The translations under genes and the position numbers were made by a program. The notes under the pieces are model-generated. The model made no database searches, was not told the origin of the DNA, and saw only the letters and a program-made list of their open reading frames with translations. 64,000 bases of DNA, from assembly GCF_022059845.1 (NCBI RefSeq), contig NZ_CP091851.1:2976001-3040000 (forward strand). The letters are read 5' to 3'. Of the stretch, positions 8,077 to 17,275 are shown piece after piece. The stretch is from Terrirubrum flagellatum. Lineage in GTDB: Bacteria; Pseudomonadota; Alphaproteobacteria; Rhizobiales; Beijerinckiaceae. The first letter of the stretch is position 1. The number at the start of each line of letters is the position of its first letter.

Positions 8077-11000
8077 CTACGCGCCCGCCGCCGCGAACGT
8101 CTTCTCCGCCGCGCTCTGCAAACTGCGCTGGTGCGCGCGCGCCGCGGCGACGTCACCAGCCTTCGCCGCCTTCTCGATCGATTCCGCCACCTGCGCCAGC
8201 TTTTGCGCGCCAACCATGCGCGCCGAACCTTTCATGCGATGGGCGATCTCGGCGATGGTCGAGGAGTTTCCATCGCCGAACGCATGATCGATGTCGGACA
8301 GCGAGGCGCGCGTCGTCTCGACAAAGGTCCCGATGAGCCGCGCAATCGTCGCGTCATCATCGCCGAAGAGATCAGCCAGCACGCTTCGATCCAGCGCCGC
8401 TTCGCTCTTGTCGGCTGCATCGTTCATTTTCGCTTGATCTCCTGCGCCGGCGCGCTCGAGCCATCGATCGATGGTGGCGCGAAGTTTGTCGAGCGGCACG
8501 GGCTTGGCGAGATAATCGTCCATGCCCGCCGCGAGGCAGCGATCGGATTCGCCGGCAAGCGCGTTCGCGGTCAGGGCGACGATCGGCGTGCGGTGGGCGC
8601 CGCCCTCTTCCGCCGCGCGGATCGCCGCGGTCAATCCAAAGCCATCGAGAACAGGCATGTGGCAGTCAGTGATCACGAGTCGGTGCCGGCCCCCCTGCCA
8701 CAACGCAAAAGCGGTCGATCCATTATCGGCCTCGTCTGTCGCATGACCGAGAAGTTCGAGCTGGCGGCGGATCACTTCGCGATTCACGGGATGATCGTCG
8801 ACGATGAGAATCTCCGCGCCCGACGGCTTCGCCGTCGCAGCTCTGTCGGCGCGCGGCGCCGCGCCGTTCGCTTTCGCGCGCCCGGCGGGCGAGCCTGGCG
8901 CGTCGGAGCCAACTTCTTCCGCGCCGCGCGCCCATCTTCCGCTCGTATCGAACGCCGCAGACGCGGACGCCTTGAATGATCGACCATCGAGGCTGGCTGC
9001 GGCCGCGACGATGCTCTCGACGCGCCACGGCATGCCGACGGAGCGGCTTGTCTCATCGCCGGGCTTCGCGTCCCACCCATCGAGAAAGATATGCCGCGCC
9101 GGGCCGCGCCGACGGTCGATGGCGCCGGGTGCCGACCAGGCCGCGCGTTCGGCGACGAGCATGTCGCAGGCGAGGCCCATATTGGCGCTGTGACCGCTGT
9201 CGAGATCGGCGCTGAGGATTTCAACCGACGCGCCGCGCTGGCTCAAATGTCCGGCAAGCCGCTTGGCCGCATCGGTGTCGGCCATGGCGACGGCGATCGA
9301 AAGGCCGGCCAGCACCTGCGGACGCGCAGACTGCTTCGCCGCCGAGACGATCGGGATTTCGACGATGAAGACGGAGCCATGGCCTGGCGCGCTCTGCGCC
9401 GTAACGGTTCCGCCCATGAGATTGACAAGGCGAGCGACGATCGACAGGCCAAGACCCGTGCCGCCGAAACGGCGCGTCGTGGTCGCATCGGCCTGCTCGA
9501 AAGGCGTGAACAGACGGTCGCGCTGTTCCCCCGTCATGCCGATGCCGGTGTCGCCGACGGTCAGACGCATGAAGGCGTCGCCATCGCGCGCGATGCTTTC
9601 GGCGACGATGCTGACGGAGCCTGCTTCGGTGAACTTGATGCCGTTGCCGACGAGATTGAAGAGAATCTGCCGGAGCCGCGTGGGGTCGCCGACGATCTTT
9701 TCCGGCAGCAGCGGATCGACCTCGGCGTAAAGCGAAAGCCCCTTGCGTCTTGCGCCCTCCGTCATCGTCTCCGCGACGCCTTCGACGAGGCTGAGCAGAT
9801 CGACGTCGACCTTCTCCAGTTCAAGCCGGCCGGCCTCGATCTTGGAGAAGTCGAGCACGTCGTCGATGATGTTCAGGAGCGATGTGGCCGAAGAGCGCGC
9901 AAGCTTCACCTGCGTGCGCTGACGTTCGGCGAGATCGCCATGTTCGATCACTTCGAGCATGCCGAGCACGCCATTCATCGGCGTGCGGATTTCGTGGCTC
10001 ATGGTCGCGAGGAAGGTCGATTTCGCCTGGTTTGCGGCTTCAGCGTCGGCGCGCGCCTTGTCGGCCGTATCGCGCGCCGCCTCAAGCGCGACGACGAGAC
10101 GATCAAGCTCGATCTCGCGGTTTTTCATCTCGGTGATGTCGACGAGGATCGCGACCGTGTTGCCGTTGGCGCTGCGCTGGCGCGTCATCTGCACCCAGCG
10201 GCCGGTGATGGTCTCCACCGTCGTCTGCGAGAGCCGCGCAGCGGCGTTGGCCTTGTCGATGCGGCGATCCGAAATCCATTCTTCGGACTTCATGTCGACG
10301 CCGCGGAGAATGCCTCTTGAGATCGCCACGCGCACGAGATCGCCGAAGCGCGCGCCAACCTTCAGCACGTCCTCGAGGCCCGGCAGCATTTCGTTGAGAT
10401 GCTCGTTCCAGACGATCAGGCGCGAATCTGAATCGCACAGCAGAAAGCCGCTGCCGAGGCTGTCGACGGCGTCCTGCAGGCGGTCCTGCGCGTCACGCAC
10501 CGCCTGCTCGGTCTTCTTCATGTCGCTGACGTCAGTGAAAACCGACACGACATGGTTGGCCTTGGTCACCTGTTTCTCGATATGCACCCAGCGCCCGTCA
10601 TCGACTCGCGTGACGATGCGCTCATTCGGCTGGCGATGATGCCTGATACGGAATTTCAGCCACTCCTCTTCGCGCCCGCGCGCTTCCGGGATCTGTCCCG
10701 CAGCAACGGCGGCCCGGAGCATTTCCTCGAAATTGGCGCCGGGCTTGCGGAAACCATCGATGCTCGGGGTCAGCTCCTCATAACGCTTGTTGCAGATGAC
10801 GAGGCGATCCTGCTCGTCATAGATCGCAAAGCCGCTGGCGAGACCTTCGATCGCGTCCTGCAGAAGTTCGGTGGCCTTGGTGACCTCCTCCTCCTTCTGC
10901 TTGATCTCGGTGATATCGGTGAACACGGCGACCATGTCGCCGCCGCTGGTGCGCCGCTTGTTGAGCTGGATCCACCGTCCATCCGGCACGCGGTTGATCT

Positions 11001-13200
11001 GATAACCTTCCGGCAGCCTGTGATAGGCGACGCGCTGGGCGATCCATTCCTCTTCGCGGCCAATGGCGTTCGCGATCATGCCGCGCTCAACGGACGTGCG
11101 AATGATGTCCTCGAACTTCGCGCCTTTCCTGATCACGTCGGAGACGCCGGGCGCGAACTCCTCGAAGCGCTTGTTCCAGATCACCAGGCGATCTTCCGCG
11201 TCGTAAAGCGCAAAGCCGCTGGCGAGGCTTTCGATCGCATCGCGCAGCAGTTCTGTGGCCTTGGTGACCTCCTGCTCCTTCTGCTTGATCTCGGTGATGT
11301 CGGTGAAAACGGAGACGGTGTCGCCGCCGGCGGTGCGGCGCTTGTTGAGCTGCACCCAACGGCCGTCAGGTAACTGGTTGATGAGATAGCCTTCGGGCTC
11401 GCTGTGATAAACCAGCCGCTCGTGCAGCCACGCCTCTTCATTGCCGATCGCGTCGCGGAACTGTCCCTTGTCCGCCGCCGCCTGCACGATGTCGGAGAAT
11501 TTCGCGCCGACCTTGAGGAAGTCCGAAATGCCCGGCGTGAATTCCTCGAAACGCTTGTTCCAGATCACCAGGCGATCGTCGGAATCATAAAGCGCGAAGC
11601 CGCTCGCAAGCCCCTCGATCGCTCCCTGCAGGCGCTCGCGCGCCTTCTGCACCTCATCCTCGATCTCCTTCATCTCGGTGAGATCGCGATAATAGGCGAG
11701 CAGTTCGCCGCCCGGCAGCGGCTTGAAGTTGAACTCGATGTAGCGGCCGGACGCGGCCCAGCGATGGTAGCGGACGCCGCCGGGCGTCCACATGCGCTCC
11801 AGTCCCGCTTGCACATAAGGTTCGGGATCGCCAGGACCGAAATCGCCGCGCACCGCCTGATAGCGCAGAATGTCTTCCGCCGCCGAGCCGACCTGCGCGA
11901 CTTCGGGCGGGAAGCGCTGGAACGAGACGAGCTGCCGGTTCCACATCAGCCAGCGCTTGTCCTTGTCGAACAGCATCACGCCGTCGGGCAGATTGTCGAG
12001 CACCGTCTGGAATACATTGCGCGAGCGCTCAACCTCGATCATCGCGTTCTTGAACACGTCGGCGGCGCGCGCCATCTGGCCGAGTTCGTTGCGGGCGCGC
12101 GTGAAGGGAACACGCGTGTCGAGATTGCCCGACGCCAGCGCATCGAGAGTCTTGGTGATCACGCGGATCGGCCGCACCGTGCGGCGGAACGCGTACCAGA
12201 CGCCGAGAAGCCCGATGCCGATCGCCAGCGACGCGAACAGGATGGTCCATTGCCGCGCGCGGCCGAAAGTCTCGTTCACGCTCGCCGCGACCGCCGCCTC
12301 CGCCTGCTGCGCGCGAGCGCGCAATTGATCCGACAGCGCCTGAACCAGACCATTCTCCTGATCGAGAATGCGGTCGAGATTGGATTCGTCCTGAGTGATG
12401 CGATCGAGATCGGCGAGAAGAGCGCCCTGCGGCTCGATCGCGTCGCGAACTCCCGCGACCGCCTCGCGATCCCGCTGTTCGCGCAAGGTGAGCTGAAGGC
12501 GCCGCGTCGCTGCGTTCAGCTCCGTCCAGCGCTCGCCCATCGCCGCAAGCGAGGAGGCTCGACGCGTGATCAACCAGGCGAGCACGTCGCCCTGCGCCTG
12601 GAGAAGGCTTTCACGCAGGCGAAGCGCGCGATTCGATCCCTCGAAATCGCCGAACTCGAAGGCGCGCGGCCCGATCTCGTCGAGCGTCGCCAGCGCCTTG
12701 GCGCCGAGCATCACGAAGCGTTCCGATGTCTGACTGCGCCTCTCCCGCAAATCGCCAAGCGTCGCGATGACGTCGCGCAACAAATCGAGCCGCGCCCGCA
12801 TCGCTTCAACGACTTCACCGAAACCGACTTCGCGCAAGGTGAGCGAGCCCGAGTCCACGCGCGACGCGAGAGCCTGCGCCGCGTCGAGCATGCGCGTCCG
12901 TTCGACCGGACGCCCGGTCGCAAGATATTCATTGGCGGCGACGCGCAGGCGCAGCAGATTTTCATCGATCGAAGCGGCCGTCTGCACGACCGCGTCGTAG
13001 GATTGCTGCCGCGCATAACCCGCAGCGATGGCGCGCAAACCAAGCACGGCGCTGACCGCGCCAATCACGATGATGAGGCAGAGAAGCGCGACGCCGCCGC
13101 CGATGAGAAGGCTGATCTCTCGCGCGCGCAGCCGATCGCGCAACGCCTCAAGCCCGCCGATCGGCGAGGAGGAAGACTGCGCGGGGGGAGCCTCGGTCAT
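8077..13200 (-). CDS. Hybrid sensor histidine kinase with five PAS units, receiver and Hpt
   Basis: This 1707-residue inner-membrane phosphorelay protein has, in order: TM1 (~31-55), a mostly helical periplasmic region (~56-315), TM2 (~317-338), HAMP (~338-392), five tandem PAS units (~393-510, 520-640, 648-768, 776-895, 903-1025), a coiled-coil linker, HisKA with phospho-accepting H1069 in SHEIRTPMNG, HATPase with GNGIKFT, GDTGIGM and GGTGLGLSI, a degenerate receiver-like segment (~1298-1400), a true receiver with D1512 and K1566, and an Hpt domain with H1654 in AHRMKGS. PAS units 2 and 3 are almost copies of each other, pointing to recent duplication. The gene begins 26 bases after a Bug-type binding protein gene on the same strand, so the pair is probably an operon. 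Confidence 0.95.
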   Translation of the reverse strand: MTEAPPAQSSSSPIGGLEALRDRLRAREISLLIGGGVALLCLIIVIGAVSAVLGLRAIAAGYARQQSYDAVVQTAASIDENLLRLRVAANEYLATGRPVERTRMLDAAQALASRVDSGSLTLREVGFGEVVEAMRARLDLLRDVIATLGDLRERRSQTSERFVMLGAKALATLDEIGPRAFEFGDFEGSNRALRLRESLLQAQGDVLAWLITRRASSLAAMGERWTELNAATRRLQLTLREQRDREAVAGVRDAIEPQGALLADLDRITQDESNLDRILDQENGLVQALSDQLRARAQQAEAAVAASVNETFGRARQWTILFASLAIGIGLLGVWYAFRRTVRPIRVITKTLDALASGNLDTRVPFTRARNELGQMARAADVFKNAMIEVERSRNVFQTVLDNLPDGVMLFDKDKRWLMWNRQLVSFQRFPPEVAQVGSAAEDILRYQAVRGDFGPGDPEPYVQAGLERMWTPGGVRYHRWAASGRYIEFNFKPLPGGELLAYYRDLTEMKEIEDEVQKARERLQGAIEGLASGFALYDSDDRLVIWNKRFEEFTPGISDFLKVGAKFSDIVQAAADKGQFRDAIGNEEAWLHERLVYHSEPEGYLINQLPDGRWVQLNKRRTAGGDTVSVFTDITEIKQKEQEVTKATELLRDAIESLASGFALYDAEDRLVIWNKRFEEFAPGVSDVIRKGAKFEDIIRTSVERGMIANAIGREEEWIAQRVAYHRLPEGYQINRVPDGRWIQLNKRRTSGGDMVAVFTDITEIKQKEEEVTKATELLQDAIEGLASGFAIYDEQDRLVICNKRYEELTPSIDGFRKPGANFEEMLRAAVAAGQIPEARGREEEWLKFRIRHHRQPNERIVTRVDDGRWVHIEKQVTKANHVVSVFTDVSDMKKTEQAVRDAQDRLQDAVDSLGSGFLLCDSDSRLIVWNEHLNEMLPGLEDVLKVGARFGDLVRVAISRGILRGVDMKSEEWISDRRIDKANAAARLSQTTVETITGRWVQMTRQRSANGNTVAILVDITEMKNREIELDRLVVALEAARDTADKARADAEAANQAKSTFLATMSHEIRTPMNGVLGMLEVIEHGDLAERQRTQVKLARSSATSLLNIIDDVLDFSKIEAGRLELEKVDVDLLSLVEGVAETMTEGARRKGLSLYAEVDPLLPEKIVGDPTRLRQILFNLVGNGIKFTEAGSVSIVAESIARDGDAFMRLTVGDTGIGMTGEQRDRLFTPFEQADATTTRRFGGTGLGLSIVARLVNLMGGTVTAQSAPGHGSVFIVEIPIVSAAKQSARPQVLAGLSIAVAMADTDAAKRLAGHLSQRGASVEILSADLDSGHSANMGLACDMLVAERAAWSAPGAIDRRRGPARHIFLDGWDAKPGDETSRSVGMPWRVESIVAAAASLDGRSFKASASAAFDTSGRWARGAEEVGSDAPGSPAGRAKANGAAPRADRAATAKPSGAEILIVDDHPVNREVIRRQLELLGHATDEADNGSTAFALWQGGRHRLVITDCHMPVLDGFGLTAAIRAAEEGGAHRTPIVALTANALAGESDRCLAAGMDDYLAKPVPLDKLRATIDRWLERAGAGDQAKMNDAADKSEAALDRSVLADLFGDDDATIARLIGTFVETTRASLSDIDHAFGDGNSSTIAEIAHRMKGSARMVGAQKLAQVAESIEKAAKAGDVAAARAHQRSLQSAAEKTFAAAGA

Positions 13201-13226
13201 TGCGTAGCCGCCAGCCAGACGTTTCG

Positions 13227-14216
13227 TTAGTCCGGCTTGATCTTAGCGTCGCGCACCACGACGCTCCATCGGTCGCTTTCCTCTTCGATCAAGGCGGCGA
13301 AGGCCGACGGTCCGACGGGCACGGGCGACGCGCCCATCGCTTCGAACTGCTTCTGGATTTCGGAGCTGCGGAAGACGTCAAAGATCGCCGCGGTCTGGGC
13401 GTCCCGGACGGCGACCGGCGTCGCGGCGGGGGCCAGAAGCCCGAACCAGGCCGAAACATAGAGGCCGGGATAGCCCAGTTCGGACAGGATCGGCGTGTCC
13501 GGCAGCATCGACAGGCGCTCCGGCCCCATGACCGCGAGCGGCGTGAGCAGCCCCGACTTCACATGCTGGACGATGTTCGAGCCGGTCTCGAAGAGCACCT
13601 CGATGTCGCCGCGGATGAGCGCCTCCTGCATCGGCCCATCGCCTGCGAACGGCACATGCAGCATCTTGAAACCGACATTGAGCCGGAAAATCTCGCCGGC
13701 GACGTGCTGGATCGAGCCGTTGCCGGAGGAGCCGAAGACCAGTTCGCGCGAGCGCGCCAGCTTGATGAAATCGGCCAGCGTCCTCACCCCGAAGCGCGAC
13801 ACGATGCAGATCACGAGCGGGTAGCGCGTAATCCCGGCAACGGGGGCGAGATCCTTCAGCGGATCGAAATAGCTGCGCGGATTGATGTGCTGATTGATGG
13901 CCAGCGGGCCGGGATGGCCGAGCAGCAGCGTGTGGCCGTCTGCGTCGGAACGAACGACGTGAAGGGTCGCGACATTGCCGCCGGCGCCCGGCCGGTAGTC
14001 GAGTTCGACCGGGGCGCCGAGCCGTTCGGCGAGCGGCCCCATCAGCGGCGCCATGGTGGCCGTGCCCGCTCCGCCCGGCGGAAAGGGGATCACGACGCGA
14101 TAGGGCCGCGGATCCTGCGCGCCTGCAGCCGGGACGGTCGACAGGACCGCGGACGCGCCGCCAAGGCCCCGCAACAGCGACCGGCGGGTGATCGGAAACA
14201 ACGTCTCAACAGTCAT
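13227..14216 (-). CDS. Bug/TctC-family tripartite tricarboxylate binding protein (lone)
   Basis: This 329-residue periplasmic binding protein starts with a Tat-like signal (TRRSLLRGLGG). The mature part shows the family hallmarks: YRVVIPFPPGG, the ADGHTLLLGHPGPLAINQH segment, FGSSGNGSIQHVAGEIF and the PFAGDGPMQEALIRGDIEVLF loop, which shape a small carboxylate-binding cleft. The start is put at the ATG at 14216 because the signal peptide begins there; the frame is open to 14255. No TctA or TctB membrane genes are nearby. Instead, the hybrid kinase follows 26 bases downstream, suggesting a role as ligand-sensing partner rather than transport. Confidence 0.88.
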   Translation of the reverse strand: MTVETLFPITRRSLLRGLGGASAVLSTVPAAGAQDPRPYRVVIPFPPGGAGTATMAPLMGPLAERLGAPVELDYRPGAGGNVATLHVVRSDADGHTLLLGHPGPLAINQHINPRSYFDPLKDLAPVAGITRYPLVICIVSRFGVRTLADFIKLARSRELVFGSSGNGSIQHVAGEIFRLNVGFKMLHVPFAGDGPMQEALIRGDIEVLFETGSNIVQHVKSGLLTPLAVMGPERLSMLPDTPILSELGYPGLYVSAWFGLLAPAATPVAVRDAQTAAIFDVFRSSEIQKQFEAMGASPVPVGPSAFAALIEEESDRWSVVVRDAKIKPD

Positions 14217-14470
14217 CAGACGAACAAAAAACCCTGTCTTGTACGCAACGGACAAAGCCGGCGCGGAACGCCCGCATCAAGTTCCGGATTCTGGGCGCCG
14301 GCTGTATCGTCAGGGTTTCGCGGACAGGCGTTTCTTGTTTCGTCTGTTTCGCGGCTAAGGGCTGAATCGCCGTCGCCCGAGAGGGGCGCAGAGGACCGAA
14401 AGGGGAACATCGCGGTTTCCTCCGCATTGGGGCTCACGCGCGGACGCCTCCCGTCCGCCCGGAACCGAGC

Positions 14471-15598
14471 ATGAACGCGCCCTCCTCCCGATTCGCATTC
14501 ACCCGCCTGCCGCGCTTCGACGACGTCGAGCCAACGGCGCGCGACGTGAACGCATCGGAGCATGATCTCATCGTGCGCTACGCCATCGTCGGCATCTTCG
14601 CGATCCTCGCGATTGCGGCGCTGCGGGAGTCGAAAGTCATCGCGCTTCCCATCGCCGCCGGCGTGATCTTCGGTCTGGTGCTCGGGCCGGCGGTCGATTG
14701 GATGGTGCGCCGGAACATTCCGCAGCATCTGGCGGCCGCGTCGATCGTGATCGTCGGCTTCATCATCGGCGTTGCGGCGCTGGCCGTTCTCACCGCGCCG
14801 ATCGCCGCCTGGAGCGATCAATTTCCGGCGATGATGGCCGCGCTCAGATCGCGCCTGCTGAGCGTATTCGATCTTGCCCAGCAGATCGAGGATGCGGCCG
14901 CCTCCGTCTCCGGAAACAAGGGCGTGCGGCTCAACGTCTCCGATGGCAATCCGCTGATGAGCATCGCTATCTCGTCCTCGACGATCGCGGCGGGATTCCT
15001 GATCTTCATCTTCACCGTCTATTTTTATCTCGCTACGCGTCGCCATCTGAAGGCGCGCGTGCTCAGGCTTTGCCTCGGCCAGGACGCGCGAAAATCCGCT
15101 GGGGAGTTCTTCAACGAAATCGAGACGCGCGTTGCGATCTATCTCAGCGTGGTGACCGTCGTGAACATCGGCATTGGCGCGATCGCCATGACGATCGCCT
15201 GGGTCGCCGGCGTGCCCTCTCCGATCTTCTGGGGCGCGCTGGCGTTCGTTCTCAACTACCTCGCTTTCATCGGCCCCATCATCGTCGCCATACTGCTGTT
15301 CGCCGCAGGATTGCTCAGCGACACGACGTTGCTCGCAGCGATTTGGCCCGCCGCCTTATATTACGCCATACATCTTCTCGAAGGGAACTGGGTGACGCCG
15401 ATGCTGGTCGGCAATCGACTCACCGTTTCGCCTTTCGCGGTCTTCCTCTCCTTTATTTTCTGGCTGTGGGTCTGGGGACCCGTCGGCGCCGTGCTGTCGA
15501 CGCCGTTGCTGCTGGTCATGCTCGCAGCGCAGGAAAGCTTCGCGAAATATCGCGAAATCAGAAAGGAAGCGGAACAGGCGTCGCCGCTCGACGCCTGA
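14471..15598 (+). CDS. AI-2E transporter family membrane protein
   Basis: This 375-residue inner-membrane protein of the PerM/TqsA/YdiK family (PF01594) has about eight membrane segments: pairs near 36-75 and 80-115, a long soluble loop (~120-170), then a dense C-terminal block (~175-360). The GNWVTPMLVGNRLTVSPFAVFLSFIFW signature of the family lies in the C-terminal half. Members export or exchange ions, AI-2 or other small solutes, and the actual substrate of this one is unknown. It diverges from the Bug binding protein gene and stands alone. Confidence 0.88.
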   Translation: MNAPSSRFAFTRLPRFDDVEPTARDVNASEHDLIVRYAIVGIFAILAIAALRESKVIALPIAAGVIFGLVLGPAVDWMVRRNIPQHLAAASIVIVGFIIGVAALAVLTAPIAAWSDQFPAMMAALRSRLLSVFDLAQQIEDAAASVSGNKGVRLNVSDGNPLMSIAISSSTIAAGFLIFIFTVYFYLATRRHLKARVLRLCLGQDARKSAGEFFNEIETRVAIYLSVVTVVNIGIGAIAMTIAWVAGVPSPIFWGALAFVLNYLAFIGPIIVAILLFAAGLLSDTTLLAAIWPAALYYAIHLLEGNWVTPMLVGNRLTVSPFAVFLSFIFWLWVWGPVGAVLSTPLLLVMLAAQESFAKYREIRKEAEQASPLDA

Positions 15599-15706
15599 TC
15601 GCCGTCAGGAACCTTCAATCCTGCAAAACGTTAGCCAGATGAAATGGGGGAGATTCGCATCGCAGCGGATCGCTCCTGACGACATCCCGCATGACAGGAG
15701 ATTGAC

Positions 15707-16018
15707 ATGTCGAAGGCGACTACCGGAAAGCGTCTGAACGACGACATCGACGATGTCGCTGACAAGTTCGACGCGGCCAAAGACGCTGCGCGCGACGCGG
15801 CTGACACTGCAATCGAGACCGTCGGCGGCGTGGCGGCGAATATCAACAGCAAGCTTAAATCCGTCGGCGTCGACACGAGCGTCATGACGGACGCCGCGAA
15901 GGATCAGATGACCGATCTGCAGAAGATGTTGAGCGACGAATTGAAGGCGCGGCCATTCCGATCGCTCGCGATCGCGGCCGGCGTCGGACTTCTGTTCGGG
16001 CTTCTCGCGAACCGGTGA
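15707..16018 (+). CDS. DUF883 / YqjD-like membrane-anchored protein
   Basis: This encodes 103 residues. A long amphipathic, alanine-rich helix (DDIDDVADKFDAAKDAARDAADTA...) is followed by a C-terminal hydrophobic anchor, RSLAIAAGVGLLFGLLANR. This is the ElaB/YqjD/DUF883 pattern, whose enterobacterial members sit in the inner membrane and bind ribosomes in stationary phase. Here only the architecture is seen. An AGGAGA ribosome-binding site precedes the start. The next gene begins three bases after the stop, so the two are co-transcribed like the yqjD-yqjE pair. Confidence 0.75.
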   Translation: MSKATTGKRLNDDIDDVADKFDAAKDAARDAADTAIETVGGVAANINSKLKSVGVDTSVMTDAAKDQMTDLQKMLSDELKARPFRSLAIAAGVGLLFGLLANR

Positions 16019-16021
16019 GTC

Positions 16022-16417
16022 ATGATGAAGGAGCTCACGGCGCTGGCGGCGACCGAACTGGTCGTCGCGGGAAAGCGCAAGGCGGCGCGTTATTTTCTCT
16101 ATGCGCTCGCGGCGTTCCTCGTCGTGGGTTCACTCGGCTTCGCGCTCGGCGGCCTGCACACCATTCTTGCCATGGAATATGGGCAGATCGTCGCGAGCTT
16201 TTCGATCTCCGGCGGCCTGCTGCTCTTCGCGCTGATCGTGTTTCTTGTCGCCCGCTACTGGCGGCCGCGGCCGAGAACCGGCGAAATGGTTGCGACCGCC
16301 GCCCTCTTGGCAGCGCCCAGCGCCGCGCGCCTCCTGACGCCCGGCGCGGCCAAGGGCGCGGCTGCGCTCGGAACCTTCGCGCTGGCCGCCTTTCTCGGGA
16401 AAAAACTGACGCACTGA
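16022..16417 (+). CDS. YqjE-like (phage holin 3_6 type) small membrane protein
   Basis: This encodes 131 residues with two strong membrane helices (about 25-50 and 60-82) and a third weaker hydrophobic stretch near the C-terminus. A short amphipathic N-terminus (MKELTALAATELVVAGKR) precedes them. The size, layout and position immediately after a DUF883 gene match the YqjE / Holin_3_6 family, though sequence identity is too loose for certainty. Two ATG codons stand in tandem at 16022 and 16025, and GGTGAG of the previous stop region is the likely ribosome-binding site for either. Confidence 0.65.
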   Translation: MMKELTALAATELVVAGKRKAARYFLYALAAFLVVGSLGFALGGLHTILAMEYGQIVASFSISGGLLLFALIVFLVARYWRPRPRTGEMVATAALLAAPSAARLLTPGAAKGAAALGTFALAAFLGKKLTH

Positions 16418-16573
16418 GGGCGGAATCCCAGGTATTTCTACGCAGATTTCCCAGCTTTTCGCCGGCCAGACGACATCGGCGAAACAATTCTCGCGGGCCT
16501 GCGACAATCCGTTGAAACAGAAACGCGCTATCTCATCATCAACCCGCTATTCGCGCTCCGGCGCCAAGGACCT

Positions 16574-17209
16574 ATGATGAGCACGACTTTCGTGGCGCAG
16601 GCCGCGCCGCAACCCAGAATTTCGATTCCGTTCGTTTTCTGGTCTTCCTACATGGCGCGCGTCGATGACGCCGGCATGTCGTGGCCCGGCTTCTCTTATT
16701 CCGAGAGCGAGATGACGCGCATGCGCGCGCTCGCCGAGCATGTCCGTGACTCCTCGATCATTAAATTCCAGCTCTGGACCGCCGCGATCTTCATTGCGCT
16801 GGCGGCCGTCGCGATCGCCGTCCTGTTCGCCTTTCTCACCTGGCTCTATCCCGATCCAGCGCGAACGCCGGCCTATGTCTTCGTTTGCATTCTGGCGATG
16901 TGCTGCTTCATCACCATTGGGTTCGGCGTTCCCGCCGCGATGGCGCTGGCGTCGCGTTTGAGCGCGGGCGGCGTCGATCTCAGCGGCGTCGCGCCAGATG
17001 CGCGCGACGCTGCGCTTGCGGCGAAGATCCGTTTCCAGTGCTGGCGCATGACCGCGATCATGTGCGGCGTCTTCATCCCCGGCGCGCTGCTGTGGATCGC
17101 GTTCGATATCCAGGCCGGTCCCGTCATCACGGCGCTGAAGACTGTCTCGATTGCGATCATGGCGTTCTCGGTCTGGTTTTCGAGCCGCCGCCCGTCGCGC
17201 GACATGTGA
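16574..17209 (+). CDS. Unknown four-helix membrane protein
   Basis: This encodes 211 residues. A soluble N-terminal part (~1-60) is followed by four membrane segments near 66-90, 98-120, 152-172 and 178-198, with a short DLSGVAPDARDAALAAK loop between the second and third. No family was recognised. Tandem ATG codons occur at 16574 and 16577. It stands about 150 bases after the YqjE-like gene and 66 bases before a secreted-protein gene on the same strand, so it may belong to an envelope-related transcript. Confidence 0.65.
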   Translation: MMSTTFVAQAAPQPRISIPFVFWSSYMARVDDAGMSWPGFSYSESEMTRMRALAEHVRDSSIIKFQLWTAAIFIALAAVAIAVLFAFLTWLYPDPARTPAYVFVCILAMCCFITIGFGVPAAMALASRLSAGGVDLSGVAPDARDAALAAKIRFQCWRMTAIMCGVFIPGALLWIAFDIQAGPVITALKTVSIAIMAFSVWFSSRRPSRDM

Positions 17210-17275
17210 ACGCCGCTGGTCGCGACGATCGTGCGTCGTCAGGAACTCACACAGGCTGCCTCCTCGATATCAGCC

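Noticed and set aside
11404-13230. 608-residue plus-strand frame opposite the hybrid kinase
   Set aside because: It is antisense to conserved PAS, HAMP and TM segments and has no recognisable domain.
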